DNA of 64,000 nt. Source: Adiantum capillus-veneris (lineage: Eukaryota; Streptophyta; Polypodiopsida; Polypodiales; Pteridaceae). A program made the translations under genes and the position numbers. The notes beneath the pieces were generated by a model. That model made no database searches. It was not told where the DNA came from and was given only the letters and a program-made list of their open reading frames with translations. Below, piece after piece: positions 33,530 through 44,273 of the stretch (the stretch's first letter is position 1; each line of letters opens with the position of its first letter). Location of the stretch: the NCBI GenBank assembly GCA_014529385.2, contig CM043959.1, positions 63,193,753-63,257,752 on the forward strand, given 5' to 3'.

Positions 33530-34250
33530 GTCAGGAAGATGGAAACCTGGTGCTCCAAGTGCAAATCCAAAGATCATGTTTCCAACAATTGCCCATAATG
33601 CATGCACTGCAAAGCATGCCATCTCGAGAATAACTCTGGCATTCAATACATCATTTCAAGAAAGGTAATGATCTGTCTCTACTTGCATTTACAAATGCCA
33701 AATCAGCTAAGGTAGAGACGACCAATGGACCTAACGAGGAAAATTCAAGTACCTGTGGGACTGGTGCTGGGAGCGGTAGATACCAAGCAGGTATTGATCG
33801 AGGCCAAGGTTGTGGAAATTTGCAAAAGTGAAGTCTTAACTACTATAGTTGTGGGAAATATGCGCACTTTGCAGCTCAGTGTCCAGATGCACCCATTACT
33901 AAGGCTATTGAGGCAAAAGTGCCAGAACCAGTTCCAATACAACGAAAGCCACTCTCAGTAAAGGGGTGATTATTGAAGAACTTCCAGACGAGCCTGTGAA
34001 ACCAATCATTCTTAAAACTAGTAAATGGACTCAATAGAGAGAAGTCTAGAAGGCTAAGGGCAAGGAGAAGGTAGTTGATGAATGGAAAGAGCAGCAAGAG
34101 CTGGCAGCTTAGATCACAGAGGATCTAGCTAAGAACCTACCAAAATAGGTAGAGAGTTTTGATGCTCGTGTTATTCAGAAGATACGAGTCCCGTCTTCTG
34201 AGAAAAGGTAGCCAGATCAGTCAGGATCTGGAATCTATAAGTTCATGTTT
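33530..34250 (+). pseudogene. E6: plus-strand relative of E1 gag (zinc-knuckle region)
   Basis: Opposite in orientation to E1 but the same family: METWCSKCKSKDHVSNNC (a complete CX2CX4HX4C knuckle) and DLSLLAFTNAKSAKVETTNG (one frameshift earlier). A Gly/Arg stretch, YYSCGKYAHFAAQC (second knuckle lacking the first Cys), GVIIEELPDEPVKP and KAKGKEKVVDEW follow. Several stops are TAG at places where E1 or the pattern has Gln. Similarity to E1 stops near 34.25 kb, where the unrelated E7 gag begins. It probably belongs with the post-integrase copy at 52.85-54.41 kb as one disrupted element. Confidence 0.75.
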
Positions 34251-34254
34251 GCTG

Positions 34255-35063
34255 CAGTAGTTTGACAAAGGAGCTTGTTTTCTTTAAAGATGGAAAAATT
34301 CACTTAAGTGAAACAGGTCAGTTCTTGGGAACAAACTTTAGCAAAGGCGGGATGAAGAAGCTAGTTGAGGACATGGCTACTAGCCATGCCATCTCAATGG
34401 TTGAGGTAGTCGCCTATGGGTTGAAGGTGATCCTATTAAGAAAAAAGGATTAGTCAAAGTTGGAGAAGAGGAATCTAATGGTATTAGAGAGCTATGGCCA
34501 TGCGATATAGAGTCTGCTATGAAGGGTAAAATGATTACAAAGGTTTTACATGAAGGTGGAGACTGCATTTGGCTTGAAACAGGTTGGAATGACCCTATGG
34601 ACTCTTTGTGAGTGCATGCATACATTGCCAAATGTCAAGCAAATGAGGCCATTGTTGAAGAGAAACGCAGGTGTGAGAATGGGGATGAAGGGCCTTCAAA
34701 GTAGTCCACGAGGAGTGGAGGTAGAAATGACACAGTGCCTCCTAGATCACCTTCCCCGCAATAGATGCTTGTCCCCGAAGTGCCTATGCTAGAAGCCTCC
34801 AAAGAAAAGAAGAAGGATGCAACAAAATCCAAAGCAAAGGGTCCAACTTACAAACTCCAATCTGATATAGAGGCAGCAACGGATCTCAAGAAGAGAGGAT
34901 TCTAAACAATAAGGTGGAATTTACCTTGGATGAGGTCCTTGGTACAGAAAAGTGGGAATTCCACGAAGAAATAATTGATACCATAAAGAGGAAGCGGTAG
35001 TCTCTTACTGAATCCATCCATGTATAGGGTGAAGAAGACACTTTAAATGCACAGGGTGTAGAT
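34255..35063 (+). pseudogene. E7 gag, C-terminal part
   Basis: Starts FFKDGKIHLSETGQFL and NFSKGGMKKLVEDMA, then (other frames) WLETGWNDPMDSLCE, a Lys-rich SKEKKKDATKSKAKGP-type stretch, YKLQSDIEAATDLKK, VEFTLDEVLG and EEIIDTIKRKR before a TAG. This matches the end of the gag polyprotein expected ahead of an E7-type protease. No zinc knuckle is seen. E8 inserted at 35063/35064 with duplication of TAGAT; the E7 sequence resumes at 37434. Product role by analogy is particle formation. The upstream gag is missing. Confidence 0.65.
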
Positions 35064-35205
35064 TGTTGAGAGAGAGAGAGAGAGCACAGAAATAGAACCC
35101 CAAAGTGTGTAAAATACACGCATGAGATGATGTATATATAGAGGGGACCTAGGTGCCATATATAGAGAAGCCATATATTGATCAGCTTCACATATAAGCT
35201 CAACA
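35064..35205 (-). repeat. E8 3' LTR (142 bp)
   Basis: Plus-strand TGTTGAGAGAG start, short (GA)n, GTATATATAGAGGGGACC core and ACATATAAGCTCAACA end. Next to it, the minus strand gives TTTGAGCGGGGC as polypurine tract. Confidence 0.92.
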
Positions 35206-35879
35206 GCCCCGCTCAAATAAGGGTCTCTAACTGTGGATGAAAAAACCCTTGGGGGATCAAGGGAGAAACCCATATCTCTATATAAACCCACCGTTATATT
35301 ATAAAAATCACTGAATGTACAAATGTTTGTGAGGAGCTACATCACTCCTTTTACAATGAATATTTTATGAGGAGCTACATCACTCCTTTTACAATGAATG
35401 TTTTATGAGGAGTTACATTACTCCTATCCTATCAAATACAATAATGAATACAAAGGTTCAATAAAGAGGTGTAAAGGCTATCGGTTAGCTCGTAATCAGA
35501 AGTGTCTCCGTAAATCTGCTGTTTAGCTTGTCATCAATATGGAATCACCAAACATGTCTTCATGTTGTCATCAATATGGCATCACCAAACATGTCTTCAT
35601 AAATCTTTTATTGTCACCAAGTTTGTCTTCATGAAATCAATTCTTTGATCAATCCTACATAGATCATAGACTCAAAAAACATAGTCATGAAAATTATTAG
35701 CATCGTTAGTAAAATAATTATGTTCACAATGCCACAAGAGATGGTTCGCGACGCCACTCTTTTGACGACATATATACGCACGACAACATATGGTACATAA
35801 AGTATGAACGTAAAAGTACAAGATGCATGATTATGTTATGCAAATGATATGTGTATATAGTACATTTATCAATGTAGTG

Positions 35880-36400
35880 ATATCAATGAATATCATCAAA
35901 GTATTAACAAAACATCATCATTGTATCAATAAAAACGAATAAATCATCATCATATCAATGAAAAGCACCGAGAATAATCATTGTATCAATGAAACAACAT
36001 CATGGTATCACCGAGAATAACCATGGTATCAATGAAACAACATCATGACATCACCGAGAATAATCATTGTATCAACGTAACAACATCATGGTATCACCGA
36101 GAGTAACCATGGTATCAACGAAACAACATCATGGTATCACCGAGAATAACCATGGCATCAACGAAATAACATCATGGCATCACCGAGAATAACCATGGTA
36201 TCAACGAAACAACATCATGGTATCACCGAGAATAACCATGGAATCAATGAAATATCATCATGGCATCACTGAAAATAACCATAGTATCGACGAAATATCA
36301 TCATGGTATCAACGAAAATCACCATGACCAAAGTATTAACAAAACATCATCATGGTACCATCAAAATCACTATGGTATCAACAAGAGATTATCAATAAAA
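35880..36400. repeat. 43-bp minisatellite in E8
   Basis: Regular head-to-tail units, clearest from 35990 to 36260 (for example starts at 36127 and 36170). Each is two related halves of about 21-22 bp: ATCACCGAGAATAACCATGG and ATCAACGAAACAACATCATGG. Edges are degenerate. It is related to the looser array in E3. Confidence 0.9.
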
Positions 36401-37222
36401 CGACGTAAACTATATCTCTAGAAGAATAATTATACGAGAATCAATGAATGAGTATATCATATAGAAAAAGATCATGTACCAACAGTAGCTCGATAGAACT
36501 TGGGGACGATCATCAACAACTCGACTGAATCGGAACGATATGTAACTGGTTTCTGCAGAGCAAAATTACGTCAGTAACAAATATATGATCGATGAAGAGA
36601 AAATATAATTGAGAAGTTTTCAATTATGAGGAAAATCAAAATCAAAAAGTAAAAATTTTTCTTTTCAAACATATCCGCAGTCCGAGAACGATAACCCAAA
36701 TTCAGTGCAGAATTTAGAGAAACTTTCTTCCGCAAAGTTGTACACTACAACGATTCCGATGGCTCAAACGAATAGTTTCTGCAAAATCGTTTTCAATTAG
36801 GAGAAAAATCAAAAACCAAAAAATGAAAGTTTCTGCAAAATCGATTTGAATCAGTAAAAAAGTAAAAAACAAAAAGCAAAGTTGCTTTCAGGCATGTACG
36901 CAGTCCACGAATGATAACTCAAAATCGGTGCAGAATTTGAAAAAAACTTTCTTCTACAAAGTCGTAGGCCACATTGATTTGGGTGCCCCAGCAGGGGTAG
37001 TTTCTGCAAAACCATTTTGAATCAGTAGAAAAATCAAAAACAAAAAGCGAAGATTCTTTTCAGGCATGTACGCAGTCCGTGAATGATAACTCAAAATCGG
37101 TGCAGAATTTGAAAAAACTTTCGCCTGCAAAGTTGTAGACCATATCGATTCCGATGATTTGGGCGGGTAGTTTTTGCAAAATCGTTTTCAATCATGAGAA
37201 AAATTGAAAACAAAAACGTACT

Positions 37223-37234
37223 GCTCTGATACCA
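37223..37234 (-). promoter_or_regulatory. E8 primer-binding site (initiator tRNA-Met)
   Basis: The minus strand reads TGGTATCAGAGC immediately after the 5' LTR, a perfect match to the standard tRNA-iMet site with no spacer. Confidence 0.95.
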
Positions 37235-37235
37235 T

Positions 37236-37308
<73 letters not shown>

Positions 37309-37428
37309 ATAGAAATAGAACTCCAAATTTTGTAGAATACATACATGAGATGACGTATATATAGAGGGGACCTGGGTGCCATATATAGAGAAGCCATATA
37401 TTGAGTAGCGTCACATATAAGCTCAACA
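37235..37428 (-). repeat. E8 5' LTR (194 bp) with (GA)n
   Basis: Begins TGTTGAGAGAG; an uninterrupted (GA)n runs 37239-37307 (about 69 bp against about 20 in the partner). The rest matches 35064-35205 closely and ends AGCTCAACA, followed by TAGAT. Confidence 0.93.
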
Positions 37429-37433
37429 TAGAT

Positions 37434-38090
37434 GTCTATGGGGCAAGCAAGGTGAAGAAGCTGTTGTTGGATGCTACAAGTCTAAGGGAGGAGTAAAACA
37501 CATTCGCTTTTTGGATGATGAAGAGGAAATGGAGACCACTCACAAGAGCTACTACTTGAAGAGTCAGAAGGCAAGAGCAACTACTGAGACCCTGGTAAAA
37601 GTGGGAGACTTAGAAGAGCCATACATTGCGTTAATAGATCATGGGTCGGAAATTAACCTCATGTCAAAGAGTCTTTATCAAAAAGGAAAATGGCCAATTG
37701 ATATAAATCATGGATGGATGATTTGTGCAGCAAAAAACTCATCAGGGGAGCTGTACTTAGCTTGTCCAAATGTAAAGGTGACTATAGGGGATGTGAAATA
37801 TGACCAGAATTTCTTTGTGTAGGAGATGTCTACATACCCTCTTATACTTGGGTAGCCATGCATCACTGCTACTCACATGGAAACCAAGGTGATGGATGAT
37901 GGGTCAACTTATGCAAAGATTAAGAGCAGGGATGGGAAGCGTGCAGTACAATTCCTTACTTTTCGTGTGGACCATGAAAGGAATCGTGAAAGTCTTAGAG
38001 AGCAACCCTTGCCAAAGACAAACAAAGAATTCAAGGACTATATGGATATGAGGGGTTTTTTCCATGTACCATTGTAGGGCGGGATTGTAG
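37434..38090 (+). pseudogene. E7 retropepsin
   Basis: After the E8 duplication the frame gives TLVKVGDLEEPYIALIDHG and SEINLMSKSLYQKGKWPID (active-site position D-H-G). HGWMICAAKNSSGELYLACP and VKVTIGDVKYDQNFFV follow, then TAG, STYPLILG, TAG and TATHMETKVMDDGSTYAKI. LILG is the conserved Ile-Leu-Gly near the protease end. The two TAG codons sit where a Gln would fit (V-Q-E and ILG-Q-P). It ends with VQFLTFRVDHERNRESLRE toward the RT linker. It would have matured the polyprotein; with His in place of Ser/Thr and two stops, activity is unlikely unless D-H-G is the lineage norm. Confidence 0.75.
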
Positions 38091-39408
38091 TGGTACAAGA
38101 AGAGAAAGGTTCTCACATGATGTATATGCAAAGGAAACATTTTGTACAGGTTTTGTAGGATTATCGGACTATGAATCAATTGATTTTATAGAGTGTGAAG
38201 ACTTAAATCAGGGTGAAGGACAACATGTAAATAGTGTACAAAGAGGTTTGAAGATGAATGGTTTGCTAGAAGGTGATGAATGCATTGCAGGTGTGTTTGA
38301 TGAGTGTTTGTTTGTGGATATTATGCAAGATTTGGAGTCTTTAATGGATTTCAATTTGCGTATGGGAAGTGAGGTCGTGAAAGTATGCTCAATAGAAATG
38401 TATAAGGTCATTGAGGATTTAAAAAATTCTCAAGGTGTTGATATACGAGTGGAGACTAAGTATAAGTCCGTGGCAAAGAAAGTAACACCAGTGACATTAC
38501 CTCTACTGAAAGATTGCACAAATAAGACGGAACAAGCTGCTTTGCAACCTAGCCTTTGTGACCCAAGCAAGATTGGACACAAGTTCACACAGGATTCTTT
38601 GAAGGAGTGAAAGGTTGGTCGCGAGGACAGTTTGACAAAAGCTGAAAAGATATGCTTTGAAGACATGCTTGCCAAACACGAAAAAGCTTGTTCATTTGAG
38701 CCTTATGAGATAGGGTGTGTTGATCCATCCATTGTTTCTCCTATGGTGATATTCACTATCCCTCATGTACCTTGGAACTTGAGTCCTATTCTTGTTCCAA
38801 AGGCTCATTTGACAAAACTCATTGAGTTGATTAATGAAAAGATCAAGATGGGTATTCTGGAGCCTTCTTGTGCTCCATATTCAAACAGGTTGCTCACAGT
38901 TCCAAAGAAAAATGGTTCTTTACGCTTTATTCAGGATATGAAACCTGTAAATAAGGCAACACTAAGAAATGTGGGTATAGGACCAGTTGTCAATGAGTTT
39001 GCAGAGGCATTTGTAGGAAGGGCAATATATTCTATGGGAGATTTGTACTCAGGGTATGATAAGTTCCAACTAGGATTGGAAAGTAGGGACTTGACTACCA
39101 TGAGGACACCCTTGGGTTGACTAAGGATGTTCACCTTACCTCAGGGGGCAACTAATTCAGTTGCACATATGATGAATGGTATGAACAAATTCCTATGTGA
39201 CTTCATACCGCAAACTACAATGCCTTTCCTTGATGATGTGCAAATCAAAGGATGTGATGTAAGTGATATATATGTGGCTCTGGACTCCAGGGGGTGCCGC
39301 AAGTATGTGTCAAACCATATCAATGATTGTATTAAGATCTTGTCAAGGTTGGAAGAAGTGAACCTTACCTTGTCTGGCCAAAAGTCAGTGTTTGGTGTGA
39401 ATGAAGAA
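38091..39408 (+). pseudogene. E7 linker and reverse transcriptase
   Basis: The linker (38091-38630) includes an open 120-codon part without known domain. RT begins AEKICFEDMLAKHEKAC, PHVPWNLSPILVPKAHL, then KIKMGILEPSCAPYSNRLL, VPKKNGSLRFIQDMKPVN, FVGRAIYSMGDLYSGYDKF (catalytic Asp in GDLYSGYD) and MRTPLG. A one-step frame break follows, then MFTLPQGATNSVAHMMN and MPFLDDVQIKGC (catalytic Asp pair LDD), and CIKILSRLEEVNLTLSGQK. This is the complete palm with both catalytic boxes. At FGVNEEVL the sequence jumps to ARQCNYPQVKRELWG, so thumb, connection and the first RNase H segment are deleted. Confidence 0.85.
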
Positions 39409-39840
39409 GTCCTAAGTGCTCGTCAATGCAACTATCCACAGGTAAAAAGAGAGTTATGGGGAGTAGTCATAGATTTGAAATGTGACAAAGAGTATTTGAT
39501 AGGAGAAAATGTAATCGTGGAGACTGATTGTCTACCCCTTCTTGGAATGATCACAAGCTGCTAACTCCTGACATTACTATGTTCAGATGGATTGCCTACA
39601 TAAAGTCCTTGAATCCAAAATTAAAGCATATTTCAAGGAAAGATAATCCAGTTGTGGATATGCTTTCAAGAGCAAGGTATGAAAATGAAGAAGACATGGT
39701 TGTCGAGGGCGATGATGTAGGCACATAGTTCTATAGTATCTCTCATGCCAAGGGTGATCATGTTTTCCTATCAAATGCACTTGAGTCATTTACAGAAGAC
39801 CTATATCAAGGTGACTGGTTGCTCATTGGACGCTATCTGA
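39409..39840 (+). pseudogene. E7 RNase H, partial
   Basis: Open at first as ARQCNYPQVKRELWGVVID, then VIVETDCLPLLGMI (the D of ETD is a metal ligand), then in a shifted frame MFRWIAYIKSLNPKLKHISR and KDNPVVDMLSRARY. These are the middle and end of a gypsy RNase H. Its first catalytic Asp is lost with the deletion upstream. Decayed spacer then leads to integrase. Confidence 0.8.
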
Positions 39841-40543
39841 GCACTTTGAGAAGGCAAGAAGGGTGGATTGATCAAGAGTTCAAAAGAATACGGAGAAAGT
39901 ATACTTTTTGAAAGAGGGGTACTTATGGAGGCGTCCAAAACAAAGAAATGGAATGTCGATGAGAGTCGTGAATGATAAGGACGCTCAAAATGAGCTTATG
40001 AAAAAGTTTCATGAGAGTATTTATGCTGGACATAGAGGTGTATGGGCCACCTTTACTAGAATGAAAGAGAGGTATTGGTGGAAAGGTATGTATAAAGATG
40101 TATCTCACTCTGTGGAGTTGTGTGAAACCTGTCAAATGTATTCAAATGTACTTCATCGTGATGGGTTGCACCCTTCTTACCCATTGGCCATGCATTACAA
40201 GTGGATAGTAGATCTGGTTATAATGCCATTGGGCTTATGGTAAATGCAATACATAGTGCTTGTACGAGAAGACTTAACTAATCAAGTTGAAGGCTGTGCT
40301 CTAAGAACAAAAATCACAGAAGGGGTACGTAAGTTCCTCTTGGATGATGTAATTAGCCGTTATGCTTGTGTTGGGAAAATTGGATGCTGACAAAGAAGGG
40401 ATTTTTTCTCTAGGTTGGGCATTAAACTTGCTCTCGCTACTGCATATCATCCTGAGGGAAATGGTAAATCAGAGAGTGGGCATCCTCCTATCATTAAAGC
40501 TTTGGGTAAGGCGTGCAAAGGTAAAATGGGAGAGTGGCATAGG
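39841..40543 (+). pseudogene. E7 integrase, N-terminal and core part
   Basis: The zinc-binding N-terminus is intact: KKFHESIYAGHRGVWATF with two His and VELCETCQMYSNVLHRD with CX2C. The core follows: MHYKWIVDLVIMPLG (first Asp), REDLTNQVEG, then a damaged segment where the second Asp should be (VGKI then stop), and LATAYHPEGNGKSESG with the catalytic Glu. The frame runs KACKGKMGEWHR into the E9 insertion; GEWHRLPPYAL is restored with 51086 and beyond. Frameshifts near 40.24 and 40.4 kb. Confidence 0.85.
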
Positions 40544-41537
40544 TGTGGGATGCGTGTCTAACCTCACTATCCTATCTTATTGCAGTTTTAGTGAGAACCA
40601 CGATTAAATTGTCAATTTATGGAACGAAGCTGACTCAACTAGTGCATAGAGCCTACAAGAGGTTGTCAATCTCTTGGAAAACAACTAACAACTCGCATCT
40701 AACTCAAGCTACACTCCAGTGATTGAAATCACCAAAAACCAATTGCTCATCGGCAAACAAATCACATTCGTTACAGCATCAAATGATATCCAAATGTAAC
40801 AAAACTTCTAGGACAAATTTATAAGACCTAAGCACACATGCTTATGGTTTCAAACCCCACTTTAGGTCAAGTGCCAAAATCGCGATTATGTAGTGGATTT
40901 TTGACCTAGTTATTTTCGACCCAGAATGCATTTAAATGCTTAGCAATGCTACCCCGATACCCATCTATGCTTAGTTTTTATTTTGAAGTGTAAATTCCTA
41001 CTTCTGATGAAATTAGGCCACATGTCAACAGCTACAAAATACTGTGATGTGTTCATGTACATGCATAGATCTCTTACCTGCGGTTGCAATGCAACAAACA
41101 TGACTGCAATGTGACAAGTGGGGAGAAGTAGGAAGCACGAGAAGGAGAAAAGTGAGCGCCGTTAGCTCGTGTTGTGTAGTTCATTATCCAAAACTTTATA
41201 AAATCTTTACAAAGCTAGTTTTTATACCTTAGCCAAGGTCTAAAATGTGTAATGTCCAGCGCCCAAGACCTTTAAAGCTTTACACTTATTGTATCTACAA
41301 CCTAGGTACACTAAATGTCCTATGCTTTACATCTTGGAACTCTTACTGAGCCCGTAATACGTTACAATTATCACAATGGCTAAATAAATAGGGAAATTAC
41401 AATACATGGCCATTTTGGAAAAATGTGAAAATTGTGTAACTCCAATCTTCACTACTTCTTCATATTCATCTTCAATGTGCATTCATAAGGCTTCGGTCTT
41501 TAGAAGATCCTGTTAACTGGCATCGGCTCAGTTAACA
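40544..41537 (-). repeat. E9 3' LTR (994 bp)
   Basis: Plus-strand ends are TGTGGGATGCGTG and CAGTTAACA; it matches 50077-51080 by eye along its length. It contains a diverged copy of the palindrome seen in the leader (ATCGCGATTATG near 40872). Confidence 0.92.
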
Positions 41538-42944
41538 TTCCCCCCTTCCGATTTTAGTGCCCGTCCTCGGACACTGTTGAAAAGTGTCCATGGAGACTGC
41601 GAAAGGTTTTGATTGGTTGTTGATAGATTGATTGTATTCATTTGTCATTGAATTTGTTGATGAGGTTCAATTTGCTACAACATCTTCATTGGTCCGAATA
41701 TGTCTGATGTGAGAGATGATGTTGCAATTGTCCGTTGTAATAGCATAAAGGAGGCTTCTGTTTATTTATGAAAAGTATGTACAAGGGAAGTAGAGTGATG
41801 AGGTTCTAAATTAGGGTCAAATACTTGGATGACCAAAAGGAAAAAAACCAGTGGGAAAAAAGTGCCTTTGGGATATGCGGATTATTGGAGTACTTATGAG
41901 CATTGGAAAAATTAATAATGTACTCAAGGGATTATTTGCTGATAGATGGAATTAAAAAGGTAGCAAATATGAAAGGGTAGCATGATGGAACATTGGTTTG
42001 CCTGTTGTAGTCCACTCACAGTGCATAGGTGGAAGCAAAAAAGAATGTCTAATGCATATGTCCAATGATGGGACATCCTATTTATGCATACAAAAAAATT
42101 CATGAAAAATAATATGCTATGAAAAAAAGATTTTGAGGGGTTATTCAAAAAGATGGTGTAGCTATAAAAGGATATGACATGGCTTTGCAAGCTAGCACCC
42201 ATTTAAGAATGGTTTTCGTTTACGAGGATATGTGCTCTCATCTTACTGTGCACTGTGCGTGAGTGTTGGACTCCCGGGGCAGTCACTTATCAAAAGATTC
42301 CTATATCACGTGCGTTCAAGAGGTTATTAATAATAACTCAATATACATACTATATTTACACTACGTGTCTATTTAAGAAACCCCCACCCCCCTCTGTATG
42401 TATACATTTTGATACATTTTGATCTTTTAATAATCCTCTCCACTTAACTCACGTGATAGCATACACATTCTAAAAAGTGACCGCCCCGGGGTTGGAATCT
42501 ACGACACTTCGCCACTTGTAAGTTAATAGACTTTGACTCTTATGGTCATCTCATCCAGCATGAGCAACATGACGTTAGCTATGCTCAATTCTTCCAGCTT
42601 GAGCGCTTAAGCCTAATAACTACGACTCTTAGCACATATTTTAATATGACTTGAAGCTTTGGGACTAATGCTTTGCTCATTTTATGGCTCAGCAGCCCGA
42701 CTCTAACTATGCCAAAGAGTGTTTTTTTTCACCCTAACAACTTGACTTTTTACATTCTTGAGCTAACTACAAACATTTCTTCAGGTAAAAATAAGCTTGA
42801 ATCCTCAAAAAGAGGATTAGTGAAGGACCAAGTTGGCATTGAAGGTTTCTTTTGCCATACCTGTTTTATCATCTTTGAATTTGTATTCTCATTGGTTGGG
42901 TTGTCCTTCCTTGACTGTGAAGACTCCATTATCTGTTTGATTCT
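41538..42944 (-). other. E9 3' non-coding region
   Basis: The LTR-adjacent sequence gives a polypurine tract on the minus strand. The remainder is AT-rich, with short open frames but no polymerase or integrase motif. It occupies the same place as the 1.65-kb non-coding tail of E5. Confidence 0.6.
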
Positions 42945-43530
42945 CTAAGTAGTCCTGTTGATAGGAGTCTTTGATGTTGTTATAGGCATCTGTTCATTGT
43001 CGAAATTTGGCTTTTGACTAGGAGCATTGGAAGACTTAGGAATGCAAATCTCTTGATGTCCTTTGTATCTCCTTTGTTGACTTTTCTTTGCTCTAGGTTT
43101 TGTTAAATTCTTGAGATCTTCATGCAGGTCTTGTGTAGTTGTAGTTGGCTTGCGATTGATTGGTAGCCAAATATTTGTATAACCTGTGTAGAACTCTTGT
43201 CCCAGAGGAACATTCTTTGAGATCCGTCTTTTCTCTGTATCCTCTCGAGAGTTGTGGTAGACTTCAGCATCTTTGAATGATGTTCTACTGTATACCTGCT
43301 TCTTAGGTATCCTAGGATATTGTCGAGGTTGATACCTTACGGGCCTTATTTCTTGGGAGGGACTTGAATTTACTTCATATGCTCTAATCTGCGATTTTGG
43401 TACCCATATCTGTCTATTACCTCCATAGTACTCCTGTTCTTTTAAGCTCCATTGTGATGCTATCCATCCCATGTGTTTGTCTTTTTGTGTTGATTTCTTG
43501 TCTTTAATCCAAACCGGATCATTGACTTTG
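42945..43530 (-). pseudogene. E9 'WVPK' region (unknown function)
   Basis: Open at 43472-42945 (175 codons). Repeated motif units: LKEQEYYGGNRQIWVPKSQI, YPRIPKKQVY, GQEFYTGYTNIWLPINRKP and RRYKGHQEICIPKSSN, in a Lys/Arg/Gln-rich context. The first unit closely parallels QGYYEGNDQIWVPKRRL of E5. It lies after the protease-like region, as in E5. No enzyme signature. Upstream in other frames are Ser/Pro-rich remnants (43759-43532). I infer a nucleic-acid- or Gag-binding role at most. Confidence 0.6.
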
Positions 43531-43799
43531 ACTAAACTGCTCTAAACAAACATTTTCTTGACTTTCCTTTGCTTTCTTTCAAGTATTTTGGCTGAAATAT
43601 CTTTGATTTGTTGGGTGGCTCCATAGAGGGTTCAGTTGTCTCAGCAATTGACGTGAAGTTTTGAAAGCTTGACTCGCTTGAAGAAGCTGATCCATGAGGG
43701 TTCTTTGATATCGAGACATATGTTGTCACACCTTCTTTGCTAGTTGGTGGAGGGTCCACTTTAGCTTTACCTTTTTCTGCAAGGTTTATCTTTGATCCT

Positions 43800-44190
43800 T
43801 GTGACTTTTACAACTCTGTATGTGGCATTAATGGTACCTGTAAATGTTGCTTGCTACCTCTTGGAAAAGAGAGTATTAGCATTGTATCTTCTTTGTAAGC
43901 CTTGTGTTGATCTAGCCACTCAGGATGACATGTGCAAGCATTTTCTTTGAAGACTTCACCTGAAACTTCACCTGCTCTTCATGATCTTGGATGCTAAGGG
44001 TAGCAACCATTTTTTTTTGAGTTGTAGGCTTACCCATGATTTCTCTGTTACCTGGCTTGTCTTGAGTAATCTCTACAATGCTCTGGATGTTGTGTAAAAC
44101 CATATTGCACTTTGCTTCGTTATCCAATAGAGCATTACATTTGACACTTACTCCTTTTGTACTGTGAGAACTACAGCTATCCTTGTTGTT
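43800..44190 (-). pseudogene. E9 degenerate retropepsin
   Basis: The minus strand reads VKCNALLDNEAKCNMVLHN, at the place of a protease active site (A-L-L-D-S/T-G expected; here D-N-E), then VATLSIQDHEEQVKFQV and AHVILSGWLDQHKAYKED, where the usual pattern is ILG.PWL..H. Fold-level correspondence is fair, but the Asp is followed by Asn-Glu, so catalysis is not expected. Known retropepsins cut Gag; this one looks dead. Confidence 0.55.
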
Positions 44191-44273
44191 GGTTCTATTG
44201 AAGATCTTTGTCTAGCTTTTTCCATGGTCTAATCTTGATCTAATTGTGTCTCTTTGGAAGGTGACTTGAGACT

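Larger units (their letters stand above)
35064..37428 (-). mobile_element. E8: TRIM-like short-LTR retrotransposon, non-coding
   Basis: LTRs at 35064-35205 (142 bp) and 37235-37428 (194 bp; the difference is mostly a (GA)n tract) have TGTTGA...TCAACA ends. The target duplication is a perfect TAGAT (35059-35063 and 37429-37433). A perfect initiator tRNA-Met primer site abuts the right LTR, so orientation is minus. The 2-kb interior has no gag or pol, but contains a 43-bp minisatellite. It shares with E3 the LTR ends and the stretch just inside the 3' LTR (GATGAAAAAA..CCTTGGGGG). It is therefore a second member of the same family, again mobilised in trans. Confidence 0.94.

Noticed and set aside
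35880-36400. Regular repeats that might suggest a CRISPR array
   Set aside because: The units are contiguous 43-bp tandem repeats without unique spacers, inside a plant retrotransposon.
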